The notes below the pieces were generated by a model. The model saw only the letters and a list, made by a program, of their open reading frames with translations. It had not been told where the DNA came from and did no database searches. DNA of 39,313 nucleotides from CAZVKN01 sp964627035 (GTDB lineage Bacteria; Electryoneota; AABM5-125-24; Hatepunaeales; Hatepunaeaceae), in assembly GCA_964627035.1 (NCBI GenBank), contig CAZVKN010000027.1, positions 1-39,313 on the forward strand, in the 5' to 3' direction. This document shows positions 32,885 through 39,313 of this stretch, one piece after another (position 1 is the stretch's first letter; the number at the start of each line of letters is the position of its first letter). The translations under genes and the position numbers were made by a program.

Positions 32885-34558
32885 ATGAAAGGTAAGACCA
32901 GATATTATTTTCTTACAATCACTATTTTTATCTCTTTTGTTGCAACTACCTCAATTGGACAAGAGCTCATACTATCCGAGGATTTCGAAGGAGCATGGCC
33001 GGGTCAATGGGACGTTGGTGATGCTGATAACAGGAATGGTCGCGATTATTGGGGCGATAGTCGAATAGGAGCCCATGGGGGAAACTGGAGTGGGTGGTGC
33101 GCTGATGAGGGAGATCATGGCGACAACCAATATGATGATTATATGGAAGCTTACATGGCAATTGGAGGCAACAATGCGCTTGACCTGAGTGAATACGAAA
33201 ATTGCTTTATTCTTTATGATATTTGGTGGGAAATGGAGCGTAACTATGATTACTTCTATGTATATGCACGGAGACCCGGTGATGATTGGATTCGCTTACG
33301 GGCATACACAGGAGATTCTGACGGGGAATGGGTGCCAAATCAGAGAGCAGATATTCCAGAAATATATTGGGGACACGATAGGGTAGAATTGAAATTTCTT
33401 TTCTTATCAGATGAATCTGTTCATGATTATTTTGGTGTGTTCTTAGACGACATTCGGTTATATGGTGAGGCAGAAGAGGAAAGGCTACCAGATTTGGTTG
33501 CAGATCGGGCTGTGATCGGCTGGATGAACGGAAATGATATAGAAGATTTAGATAATTACAATAACATTGATATTGAAGCACAAAGATTATGGGCGGTAAA
33601 ACTTTACTACAGGAATACAGGAGTATCTGCGGAAGATGTTAGGTTTTTGTTGAGTGTGCCCGATGAGAACTTTTCTGTTCTCTCTGATCAATATGAGGTG
33701 CCAGGTAATTCATCTCGCTGGTATGCAAGAATTAATTTCTCAAATCAACACGATATATTTTCACCAGGGAATCATCGGCTGATTTGGATTATTGATCCTG
33801 ATGACGATGTTGATGAATCAAATGAGGGCAATAATCGAGTAGAACTCCAATATTCCGTTCGTGATGATGGAAATGACCTTCCTGATTTAGTAATAGATCG
33901 AGTAACTATTGGCTATATGGATGGGAACGAAATTGTAGATTTAAACGATTTCAATGGCATTGACATTGATGAACATGAGAGATGGGCATTAAGAATTTAC
34001 TATAGTAATACAGGAGATGTTGAAGCACGTCCAGTTAACTTTCTAACAAGAGTTCCTGATGAAGACTGGATAGTCGAATCCGATGATGATCGTCGGATAG
34101 GACCAAACTCATCGCGTTGGTTTGCGTGGGTTCTAACAAATAGTCATAAGATATTTTCAGATGGTGGTCATCGTATAATATGGATGATTGATCCAGACAA
34201 CGATGTTGAAGAATCCAATGAGCAGAACAACGGCATAGATCTTCGTTATTCTGTCGGTTCACAAAATATAAGTTGGTCATACGACACTGAGCCTTCGAAG
34301 TTCCAATTAGGACAAATCTACCCCAATCCTTTCAATGCCGTTACCAGCATCTCTTATACACTGCCATCTTCTGTTTTTACCTCTATTGATGTTTATGACA
34401 TATCAGGAGGTTTTGTCACAAACTTATTGAGAGGTGACGAGCAAGCTGGTCACCACACCGTAACATGGAACGCTGGATCACTACCTGCGGGAATTTATTT
34501 AGTAAAGATGGAGGCTGGAGATTTCACTGCGATGCAGAAGGTTGTGCTTGTGAAATGA
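32885..34558 (+). CDS. Secreted multi-domain protein with CARDB-like repeats and a type IX-like C-terminal sorting domain
   Basis: This 557-aa protein starts after TTAGGAGTAAACA. The parts in order are: a signal peptide (residues 1-26); an N-terminal beta-sandwich of MAM/jelly-roll type with paired aromatic strands (about 30-195, opening ILSEDFEGAWPGQWDVGD); and two tandem CARDB-like modules (about 200-325 and 335-460). Each module starts LPDLV.DR..IG and ends DPD.DV.ESNE.NN. A C-terminal sorting domain (about 475-557) has YPNPFNAVTSISYTLP, AGHHTVTWNAGSLPAGIYLVKM and a final VVLVK. This tail is the export signal of the type IX secretion system or its FCB relatives. The protein is probably displayed at the surface; the ligand is unknown. 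Confidence 0.85.
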   Translation: MKGKTRYYFLTITIFISFVATTSIGQELILSEDFEGAWPGQWDVGDADNRNGRDYWGDSRIGAHGGNWSGWCADEGDHGDNQYDDYMEAYMAIGGNNALDLSEYENCFILYDIWWEMERNYDYFYVYARRPGDDWIRLRAYTGDSDGEWVPNQRADIPEIYWGHDRVELKFLFLSDESVHDYFGVFLDDIRLYGEAEEERLPDLVADRAVIGWMNGNDIEDLDNYNNIDIEAQRLWAVKLYYRNTGVSAEDVRFLLSVPDENFSVLSDQYEVPGNSSRWYARINFSNQHDIFSPGNHRLIWIIDPDDDVDESNEGNNRVELQYSVRDDGNDLPDLVIDRVTIGYMDGNEIVDLNDFNGIDIDEHERWALRIYYSNTGDVEARPVNFLTRVPDEDWIVESDDDRRIGPNSSRWFAWVLTNSHKIFSDGGHRIIWMIDPDNDVEESNEQNNGIDLRYSVGSQNISWSYDTEPSKFQLGQIYPNPFNAVTSISYTLPSSVFTSIDVYDISGGFVTNLLRGDEQAGHHTVTWNAGSLPAGIYLVKMEAGDFTAMQKVVLVK

Positions 34559-34587
34559 CATTATCATAATACCATTAAATCCCAAAA

Positions 34588-34782
34588 CTAAAAACCGATG
34601 GAATTCCTTCCATCGGTTTTATCATACCTCAACAATTACGGATCTCAATTTTTAGCTATTTGCCTTCATAAAATACGAACGAACAATCTCACCCTCACCT
34701 TTCACAGTCCAGAACGAATATCCTTTTGATTTCATCTGATCGATCCCCGGTGCAGGTAAGAATGTTGTGACAAGCTCAATGA
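34588..34782. repeat. Duplicate of the 3' end and terminator of the DUF1858-type gene
   Basis: This 195-bp stretch matches 35058-35251 at roughly 85% with a one-base indel. It covers the last 41 or so codons, the stop codon, the downstream spacer and the hairpin of the gene at 35121-35651. Similarity stops sharply at 34782. Differences in the coding part are mostly silent or conservative, so the copy was probably part of a coding paralogue after the duplication. Confidence 0.8.
34591..34620. terminator. Terminator of the AAACCGATGGAA family, copy 2
   Basis: AAAACCGATGGAA (34591-34603), a TTCC loop, then TTCCATCGGTTTT (34608-34620): a perfect 13-bp stem 32 nt after the stop codon of the 32885 gene. 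It can serve this gene and the minus-strand fragment on the other side. Confidence 0.85.
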
Positions 34783-34858
34783 GGTGGCAGTTGGGGAATG
34801 AATGGTAACGGTTGTCGTTCTGCCCGTCGTGATCATGCTCCTCCCACTTCTGTCTCAC
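34652..34858 (-). pseudogene. Chimeric fragment carrying the C-terminus of the DUF1858-type protein
   Basis: A 68-codon frame fuses 26 unrelated residues (MRQKWEEHDHDGQNDNRYHS and six more) in frame to the duplicated C-terminus, IELVTTFLPAPGIDQMKSKG through YFMKANS. The upstream segment matches nothing I recognise and contains no ribosome binding site. The C-terminal part is kept intact without stop codons. It is most likely a recombination remnant rather than a functional gene. Confidence 0.6.
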
Positions 34859-35057
34859 TTCGTCACAGTTCCGTCACCCTTGTTATCCCTTACTGGTTAA
34901 GGCTTTGAACCGATTTTGTGACGAAGTGACGATAATTTCAGCACGCCCTGCCCAACGCAGCTCCCACGAGCACAGGCAATGCTAAATATCCTACGGCAGG
35001 CAAAAATTCGACGCTTATCTGCTCTATCCGCTTCATCTGCTGTGATTTATTGTACCC
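34783..35057. other. Segment between the two copies of the DUF1858 3' end
   Basis: About 275 nt without an intact gene. It holds a 13-bp perfect inverted repeat, TCACTTCGTCACA (34855-34867) with TGTGACGAAGTGA (34917-34929), spanning 75 bp. The GTGACGAAGTG word resembles the tandem array at positions 34-75 of the window. The origin is unknown; it may be mobile DNA that arrived between the two duplicated ends. Confidence 0.5.
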
Positions 35058-35060
35058 AAA

Positions 35061-35090
35061 AAAACCGATGGAATCCCTTCCATCGGTTTT
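35061..35090. terminator. Terminator of the AAACCGATGGAA family, copy 3
   Basis: AAAACCGATGGAA (35061-35073), a TCCC loop and TTCCATCGGTTTT (35078-35090) form a perfect 13-bp stem. Read on the minus strand it follows the stop of the 35121-35651 gene by 30 nt and ends in a T run. Confidence 0.85.
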
Positions 35091-35120
35091 TTCATCCCCT
35101 CCAATTACGGATCTCAATCT

Positions 35121-35651
35121 TTAGCCATCCAACTTCATAAAATAAGACCGAATAACCTCACCCTCACCTTTCACAATCCAGAACGAGTAACCCTTGGATT
35201 TCATCTGATCGATCCCCGGTGCAGGTAAGAATGTCGTGACGAGTTCAATGATTTCACCCGGCTTGACGCTCTTTGCCTCTTTCATAATGGTCACAAGTGT
35301 CATCTGGTCTTTGTCGCCGGTCTTCGCTTCATCAATTGATACCACGATCTTGCTCTCGTCAAACCAGTCAGGTTTGTCCTGAAAGTAGTCTTCGTCCTGA
35401 TAACTGTCACTGCTCACCGACTGCCCCACAGCCTGTCTCAGTTTAGCAATCAGTTCATCAAGCGGGACCTTACCGACCGCCGATATATGCTTAATTGTAG
35501 CCACTTTCGCGACCGATCTCCTTAGAATCGGATTCCTGAGCTTTTTGAATGGAGGCGCAATACCGATCAACACTTCCTCAAGCTCCGGGTATGCTTCCAG
35601 CATCTGGTGTACTGTGACTGATGGTGTAATATCTAACTTGTGATCTTTCAT
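35121..35651 (-). CDS. DUF1858/DUF2249-type protein
   Basis: This 176-aa protein starts behind ACAGGAACGTAAA. The N-terminal domain (about residues 8-75) is DUF1858-like: LDITPSVTVHQMLEAYPELEEVLIGIAPPFKKLRNP with RRSVAKVATI (35425-35630). An acidic linker follows, and then a DUF2249-like C-terminal domain (about 95-176) with TLVTIMKEAKSVKPGEIIELVTTFLPAPGIDQMKSKGYSFW (35150-35300). These domains are frequently encoded near hemerythrin/ScdA-type and NO-related genes in anaerobes, so a role in nitrosative stress or metal-centre repair is plausible and would fit the nar cluster, but this is inference. Its 3' end has been duplicated downstream. Confidence 0.75.
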   Translation of the reverse strand: MKDHKLDITPSVTVHQMLEAYPELEEVLIGIAPPFKKLRNPILRRSVAKVATIKHISAVGKVPLDELIAKLRQAVGQSVSSDSYQDEDYFQDKPDWFDESKIVVSIDEAKTGDKDQMTLVTIMKEAKSVKPGEIIELVTTFLPAPGIDQMKSKGYSFWIVKGEGEVIRSYFMKLDG

Positions 35652-35837
35652 TTTACGTTCCTGTTTTATACATAAATATATATTGATTACTGTTATTCAA
35701 TTGGCTTTAGCTGTGGCGCTAAACATATTACGAGGGAACTGATGTCTCATGTGTAAATACTTGGCTATAACATCTATGTCAAAAGTTTGTTTGCAGAGAA
35801 GGTAATAATATAGGAATGAAAAAAACCGGATGACAAT

Positions 35838-35941
35838 AAAAAACCGATGGAATTTCTTCCACCGGTTTATGTATCAGTAATAGCGGGAAAAGCGGTCTAA
35901 TACATTCCGCCCATTCCACCCATTCCACCACCAGGAAGCAT
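35838..35941. repeat. Duplicate of the groEL 3' end and its terminator
   Basis: These 104 bp match 36642-36745 with only two mismatches. The copy holds the last codons of groEL on the minus strand (GGGMGGMGGMY and TAG), the spacer and the hairpin. The toxin-antitoxin genes at 35948-36419 lie between the two copies. The near identity means the duplication is recent or is kept alike by gene conversion. Confidence 0.9.
35841..35868. terminator. Terminator of the AAACCGATGGAA family, copy 4
   Basis: AAACCGATGGAA (35841-35852) and TTCCACCGGTTT (35857-35868) pair with one A-C mismatch. It belongs to the duplicated groEL end and now lies downstream of the antitoxin gene. Confidence 0.65.
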
Positions 35942-35947
35942 AGCAGT

Positions 35948-36160
35948 CTAATTAACTTTTGATGTTTCTAAAAGCGAGCGTAGAGCTTCATTGACTGCTT
36001 CGGAATCTTTGAACACTTCAGCAACATCCGGTTCAAGCACAATCACATTTGAACCTTCACGCATGATGAGCGTTGCAAATTTTCCCCATTCGGCTTTGCT
36101 GTAATCGAAGTCGTACTCCGGTCGCATAGTGTCAACTTCTTGATCTTTTCCCGATTTCAT
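35948..36160 (-). CDS. Antitoxin-like partner of the BrnT-type toxin
   Basis: This 70-aa protein starts at ATG 36160, inside the last codons of the toxin frame and behind AGAAAGGAAATAAAAGCCT. An internal Met before RPEYDF is an alternative start. The pattern MRPEYDFDYSKAEWGKF, EGSNVIVLEPDVAEVFKDSEAVNEALRSLL is typical of the small antitoxins with a ribbon-helix-helix-like C-terminus that accompany BrnT toxins. Here the order is toxin first, antitoxin second, as in brnTA modules. Because the toxin is broken, the antitoxin may be an orphan. Its stop lies 7 nt from the edge of the duplicated groEL end. Confidence 0.75.
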   Translation of the reverse strand: MKSGKDQEVDTMRPEYDFDYSKAEWGKFATLIMREGSNVIVLEPDVAEVFKDSEAVNEALRSLLETSKVN

Positions 36161-36419
36161 AGGCTTTTATTTCCTTTCTGGTGGCACGTCGTGAGCTAAT
36201 GAGTCGTACATCATTACCCCGCCAGGTGTAGCAAACGACAATCAACCGTTTATGATTTGAATGTCCGATGGTAATCCAACGATCCTAATTGATTGAGTGA
36301 TCCGGGTCTTCAAAAGTTGCTGAAAGTAAATTGTCGAAAACTGTAACTGCTTCCTCAAATGAGATTCCATGCTTCTTCAAGTTCGTTTCAGCCTTATCCG
36401 CATCCCACTCAAATCTCAT
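36132..36419 (-). pseudogene. brnT: BrnT-family toxin with an in-frame amber stop
   Basis: A continuous 95-codon frame from ATG 36419 has the full BrnT signature. It opens MRFEWDADKAETNLKKHGIS and continues FEEAVTVFDNLLSATFEDPDHSIN. A TAG at 36285-36287 interrupts it, then DRWITIGHSNHKRLIVVCYT and RGNDVRLISSRRATRKEIKAYE follow in the same frame. In intact relatives this position is often Glu, so a single GAG to TAG change explains the break. The HGISFEEA and RLISSRRATRKE motifs of the RNase fold are otherwise untouched, so inactivation looks recent. It overlaps the antitoxin gene by 29 nt. Confidence 0.8.
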
Positions 36420-36641
36420 TGCAGAACTCGCTATTTGCTTATTACTACTTACTTTTTAATCTAATCATTCACAATCCCAAATGCAAACATTACCGAATAG
36501 ATGTGGAGAATAGGGAGATACTGGTTTTCTCTCGAATCGACCTTGCTAATCTACCCATTTTTATACCGGTTCAGAGTTCAACCTTCAGGTTGTTCTTCCC
36601 CTCGCTGAAGCGTGAACTCTGAACATATTTCCCATAACACA
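36420..36641. other. Intergenic segment upstream of the BrnT-type module
   Basis: No gene is seen in this 220-nt stretch. It should hold the promoter of the toxin-antitoxin module but I see no strong consensus. The inverted repeat at 36569-36624 lies here, just outside the groEL terminator. Confidence 0.45.
36569..36624. repeat. Inverted-repeat element, copy 2
   Basis: A 56-bp unit with perfect 12-bp inverted ends, GTTCAGAGTTCA and TGAACTCTGAAC. Inside are AACCTTCAGGTT and CGCTGAAGCG hairpins as in copy 1 at 256-310. Confidence 0.7.
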
Positions 36642-36642
36642 C

Positions 36643-36674
36643 AAAAACCGATGGAATTTCTTCCACCGGTTTTT
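36643..36674. terminator. Terminator of the AAACCGATGGAA family, copy 5 (groEL terminator)
   Basis: AAAAACCGATGGAA and TTCCACCGGTTTTT form a stem with one mismatch 27 nt after the groEL stop on the minus strand. Confidence 0.8.
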
Positions 36675-36700
36675 GTATCAGTAATAGCGGGAAAAGCGGT

Positions 36701-38347
36701 CTAATACATTCCGCCCATTCCACCCATTCCACCACCAGGAGGCATCGGAGGCATTGCAGCTTCTTCCGATGGTTTCTCATGGATAGTAGCATCAGTCATC
36801 AGCAATATGCCTGAAACTGAAGCTGCGTTCTCGAGTGCTGAACGAGCCACCTTAGTCGGGTCAATGACACCGGCATCCAACAGATTCTCAAACTCTTCTG
36901 TGCGAGCGTTGAATCCGTAGTTGGCTTCGTCTTTCGTGCGAACCTTGTCAACCACCACAGCACCGTCAACTCCGGTGTTGTGAGCGATCTGACGAATCGG
37001 CTCCTCAATAGCACGACGGACGATTCTAATACCGAGGGCTACGTCGCCTTCTGCATCCAATTCGTCCAATGAACTCTGTGCGCGAAGCAATGCAACACCA
37101 CCACCGGCGATGATTCCCTCTTCGACAGCAGCACGGGTTGCGTGCAGTGCGTCTTCGACGCGAGCCTTTGTCTCTTTCATCTCGACCTCAGTAGCAGCAC
37201 CGATGTTCAACACAGCGACACCACCTGCAAGCTTAGCAAGACGTTCCTGCAATTTCTCGCTGTCGTAATCGGAGGTTGATGCTTCGATCTGGTTGCGGAT
37301 CATGTCACAGCGACCTTTGATGTCGTCAGTGCTTCCTGCACCTTCAACGATTGTACTGTTGTCTTTGTCCATGACGACGCGCTTGGCGGTTCCGAGGTCA
37401 TTGACAACGGCGTTTTCCAGTTTGAAGCCGGCTTCTTCAGAAATAACACGACCACCTGTTAAGACAGCGATGTCTTCCAGCATAGCCTTGCGACGGTCAC
37501 CGAATCCCGGAGCCTTAACGGCTGCGACCTTCAATGTACCACGCAGTTTGTTGACGACCAATGTAGCCAATGCTTCACCGTCGATATCCTCGGCGATGAT
37601 CAGCAGACCCTTACCTGATTGAGCAACTTTCTCAAGAATAGGGAGCAAATCTTTCATTACGGAAATCTTCTTGTCGTAGATCAGAATCATCGGATCTTCA
37701 AGCTCGGATTCCATGTTATCGGGGTTGGTCACAAAATAAGGTGACAGGTAACCGCGGTCAAACTGCATACCTTCGACCAGGTCAACGAATGTATCGAGAC
37801 CTTTTGCTTCCTCGACAGTAATGACACCGTCCTTGCCGACCTTCTCCATTGCTTCAGCGATCAGCTTGCCGACTGCCGGATCATTATTTGCACTGATTGA
37901 GCCGACGGAAGCGATCTCGTCCCAGTTGGTTCCGATGGGCTTGGACTGTTCCTGCAGACTGGTAATAACCTGCCTTACAGCGAGTTCGATACCGCGCTTG
38001 AGATCCATCGGATTGGCACCTGCGACCACGTTGCGCAGACCTTCGGCGAAGATGGACTGGGCGAGGATGGTTGCGGTGGTGGTTCCGTCACCTGCGACAT
38101 CAGATGTCTTGGAGGCAACTTCGCGAACCATCTGGGCACCCATGTTCTCGATGGGATCATCGAGTTCAATCTCTTTGGCGACGGTTACGCCGTCTTTGGT
38201 TGAAGTCGGGGCACCGAATTTCTTATCTATAAGGACGTTGCGTCCCTTGGGTCCGAGGGTCACTTTGACCGCATCGGCGAGTTGATCAACGCCGCTCTTA
38301 AGAGCTTGACGGGCGTCGAGATCAAATGTAATTATTTTTCCTGACAT
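36701..38347 (-). CDS. groL: Chaperonin GroEL (60 kDa)
   Basis: This 548-aa protein is of normal length. It has the ATP-binding segments TLGPKGRNV and DGTTTATILAQS near the N-terminus. The apical-domain signature LLIIAEDIDGEAL follows, then AATEVEMKETKARVEDALHATRAAVEEGIIAGGG (the chaperonin signature region), and it ends in the usual Gly-Met-rich tail (GGGMGGMGGMY). With GroES it folds cytoplasmic proteins in an ATP-driven double ring. The Shine-Dalgarno is CTGGAGTACAAATA-ATG, 15 nt after the groES stop. The operon is controlled by CIRCE. Its last 45 or so bases plus terminator are duplicated 804 bp downstream, with a toxin-antitoxin module between. Confidence 0.97.
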   Translation of the reverse strand: MSGKIITFDLDARQALKSGVDQLADAVKVTLGPKGRNVLIDKKFGAPTSTKDGVTVAKEIELDDPIENMGAQMVREVASKTSDVAGDGTTTATILAQSIFAEGLRNVVAGANPMDLKRGIELAVRQVITSLQEQSKPIGTNWDEIASVGSISANNDPAVGKLIAEAMEKVGKDGVITVEEAKGLDTFVDLVEGMQFDRGYLSPYFVTNPDNMESELEDPMILIYDKKISVMKDLLPILEKVAQSGKGLLIIAEDIDGEALATLVVNKLRGTLKVAAVKAPGFGDRRKAMLEDIAVLTGGRVISEEAGFKLENAVVNDLGTAKRVVMDKDNSTIVEGAGSTDDIKGRCDMIRNQIEASTSDYDSEKLQERLAKLAGGVAVLNIGAATEVEMKETKARVEDALHATRAAVEEGIIAGGGVALLRAQSSLDELDAEGDVALGIRIVRRAIEEPIRQIAHNTGVDGAVVVDKVRTKDEANYGFNARTEEFENLLDAGVIDPTKVARSALENAASVSGILLMTDATIHEKPSEEAAMPPMPPGGGMGGMGGMY

Positions 38348-38362
38348 TATTTGTACTCCAGT

Positions 38363-38629
38363 TTAGTCTGTAACGACCGCGAGAATATCTCCACGGGCGA
38401 CCAGCAAGTATTCTTCATCATCAATCTTGATTTCAGTACCGCCATATTTGGCGAATACGACTTTGTCGCCGACCTTGGCGATTTCGAGATCATCACTAAC
38501 TGCGATGACGTCACCGATCTGAGGGCGTTCTTTGGTAGCGGTGTCGGGGATGTAAAGGCTTCCGACTTTCCGCTCTTCTTCCTCAATAGGTTTAATCAGA
38601 GCGCGTTCTTCTACGGGCTGAATATTCAT
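38363..38629 (-). CDS. groS: Co-chaperonin GroES (10 kDa)
   Basis: This 88-aa protein starts at ATG 38629 behind TTAGGAGTAATA; an upstream Met in the same frame would add ten unrelated residues and lacks a ribosome site. It has MNIQPVEERALIKPIEEEE at the N-terminus and the mobile-loop equivalent KVGSLYIPDTATKERPQIG. The KVGDKVVFAKYGGTEIKIDDEEYLLV core and the end ILAVVTD complete it. It caps the GroEL ring. It is the first gene of the two-gene operon and its start lies 56 nt from the CIRCE element. Confidence 0.96.
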   Translation of the reverse strand: MNIQPVEERALIKPIEEEERKVGSLYIPDTATKERPQIGDVIAVSDDLEIAKVGDKVVFAKYGGTEIKIDDEEYLLVARGDILAVVTD

Positions 38630-38684
38630 TATTACTCCTAAATTGCTATTATAAAGCAATATAACGTTAATGTTTGTGGTTCTG

Positions 38685-38711
38685 TTAGCACTCTTGATAA
38701 AACAGTGCTAA
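38685..38711 (-). promoter_or_regulatory. CIRCE operator (HrcA binding site)
   Basis: TTAGCACTC (38685-38693), nine bases, then CAGTGCTAA (38703-38711). The consensus is TTAGCACTC-N9-GAGTGCTAA, so there is one mismatch. It sits just downstream of the predicted groES transcription start, where HrcA would block elongation. The hrcA gene itself is not in the window. Confidence 0.93.
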
Positions 38712-38723
38712 TTTTCAAGCGGA

Positions 38724-38752
38724 AATATATAGAGTCAATTTTGGGTTGTCAA
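38724..38752 (-). promoter_or_regulatory. Sigma-70-type promoter of groES-groEL
   Basis: On the minus strand TTGACA (38747-38752) is perfect, the spacer is 17 bp and TATATT (38724-38729) differs by one base from consensus. The start site should be near 38717, a few bases before CIRCE. Confidence 0.88.
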
Positions 38753-39313
38753 GTGTTTTGGGAGTGACTTGGTGCGAATAACAAAATATCTGATAGATTT
38801 TCAAATTCGAAATGATAATTCTTTATTTGCTATCAGCATTTTGCGGAAAATACACGGAACACAACAAGTTATAAAATTCACTATTCCGCAATTGGGGGAC
38901 AAAAGACGGAATAACTTAGTAGTGATGTGCAATATATCCGATATTAGTTGCATTTCGGAAAGATATTCCATATATTGTCCGCATAAGAATTTCATATTGG
39001 TTAATTTATTCCTGTTTGAAGCGGAATATTTGCGGAATGGAACAGGAAGTTGGAAAGTTAGCAAGTTGACAAGTTTGCAAGGAAGAGGGGAAAACCACCA
39101 AGACGCTAAGGCACCAAGAAGATAATAGAGCTGTCAAGCTGGCGGATTGACAGCGGAAGAAGACTGGATTCCCGTCTGCACGGGAATGACGAGGATTGTA
39201 TCAAGCGCGGCGGCATGGCAGCGGAGAGAGTGATTCTCAGCAGATGATGCAGATTAAGCAGATTGTTTGACGTCAGAACGTATTGGACAAAATTGTACAA
39301 TAAGTTAAGGACT
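38753..39313. other. Gene-free, repeat-rich right end
   Basis: An open frame of about 118 codons at 38769-39125 has no recognisable family, no ribosome site, and its 3' part is made of repeat words, so I do not call it. TTCCGCAA/TTGCGGAA words recur at 38840-39040. Further right are AAGTTAGCAAGTTGACAAG words (39053-39080), a CCACCAAGACGCTAAGGC repeat (39097-39114), the 27-nt palindromic repeat at 39164-39190 and GATTCTCAGCAGAT (39232-39245), which also occurs at 173-186. Confidence 0.5.
39164..39190. repeat. GGATTCC...GGAATGAC palindromic repeat, complete copy
   Basis: All 27 bases are identical to 11628-11654. The core is a TTCCCGT/ACGGGAA stem around CTGC. Partial or diverged copies are at 349-376 and 6073-6094. 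Confidence 0.75.

Noticed and set aside
36285..36287. Stop-codon recoding (amber read-through) in the BrnT-type gene and the pRiA4b-like gene
   Set aside because: sdhD, gltA and groEL all end in TAG and both TAG and TAA interrupt the pRiA4b-like frame, so ordinary gene decay is simpler.
37821..38285. Open frames antisense to groEL
   Set aside because: They are shadows of the strongly conserved groEL coding strand.
38769..39125. 118-codon open frame right of the groE promoter
   Set aside because: No family, no ribosome site, and the last third consists of repeat words found elsewhere in intergenic DNA.

Overview
This window comes from a bacterium that most likely belongs to the FCB superphylum (the Bacteroidetes/Chlorobi-related candidate phyla). 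The main clue is a secreted protein at 32885-34558 that ends in a type IX-like C-terminal sorting domain (YPNPFN motif, then a beta-sandwich ending in a lysine). An outer-membrane porin-like protein, a long citrate synthase of the mitochondrial/Geobacter type and intergenic DNA crowded with short palindromic repeats agree with this. The exact phylum cannot be fixed from the sequence alone.

Layout. 1-1780: repeat-rich DNA around one secreted carboxypeptidase-regulatory-like protein on the minus strand, with a good sigma-54 promoter. 1779-4978: sdhCDAB. 5160-12305: accessory region with a DUF6338-like membrane protein plus a tiny Pro-rich partner, an outer-membrane protein, gltA, a nuclease-like gene, a RelE/ParE-type toxin-antitoxin pair, a DUF4440-like gene and a decayed pRiA4b ORF-3-like gene. 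12840-13335: an Rrf2 iron-sulfur regulator with a clear promoter. 13656-31767: about 18 kb, all on the plus strand, encoding narC-narG-narH-narJ-narI-narK-narK followed without interruption by actA-B-C-D-E-F, the six core subunits of alternative complex III. 31768-32503: remains of a group II intron and a DinB-like gene. 32504-34558: two secreted proteins. 34588-36745: minus-strand segment with a DUF1858-type protein, a BrnT-type toxin-antitoxin module with a dead toxin, and partial duplications of gene 3' ends. 36701-38752: groES-groEL with a CIRCE operator and a strong sigma-70 promoter.

How the genes fit together. SdhCDAB and citrate synthase are TCA-cycle enzymes, and Sdh feeds or draws from the quinone pool. 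NarGHI with the dihaem cytochrome NarC couples nitrate/nitrite chemistry to quinol and to cytochrome c. ActA-F is a quinol:cytochrome c oxidoreductase that replaces the bc1 complex. Their fusion into one directional block, headed by an NO/iron-sulfur-type Rrf2 regulator, suggests one inducible nitrogen-oxide respiratory module. Sequence alone does not settle whether it reduces nitrate or oxidises nitrite, although the NarG is of the cytoplasm-facing type. No terminal oxidase, nitrite reductase or NO reductase lies in the window.

The most unusual features are the nar-act supercluster; a small mobile element with terminal inverted repeats and an 8-bp target duplication exactly between narG and narH; a duplicated promoter/operator ahead of the Rrf2 gene; and toxin-antitoxin cassettes that sit between duplicated ends of neighbouring genes (DUF4440-like 5' end, groEL 3' end), next to a repeated terminator family.
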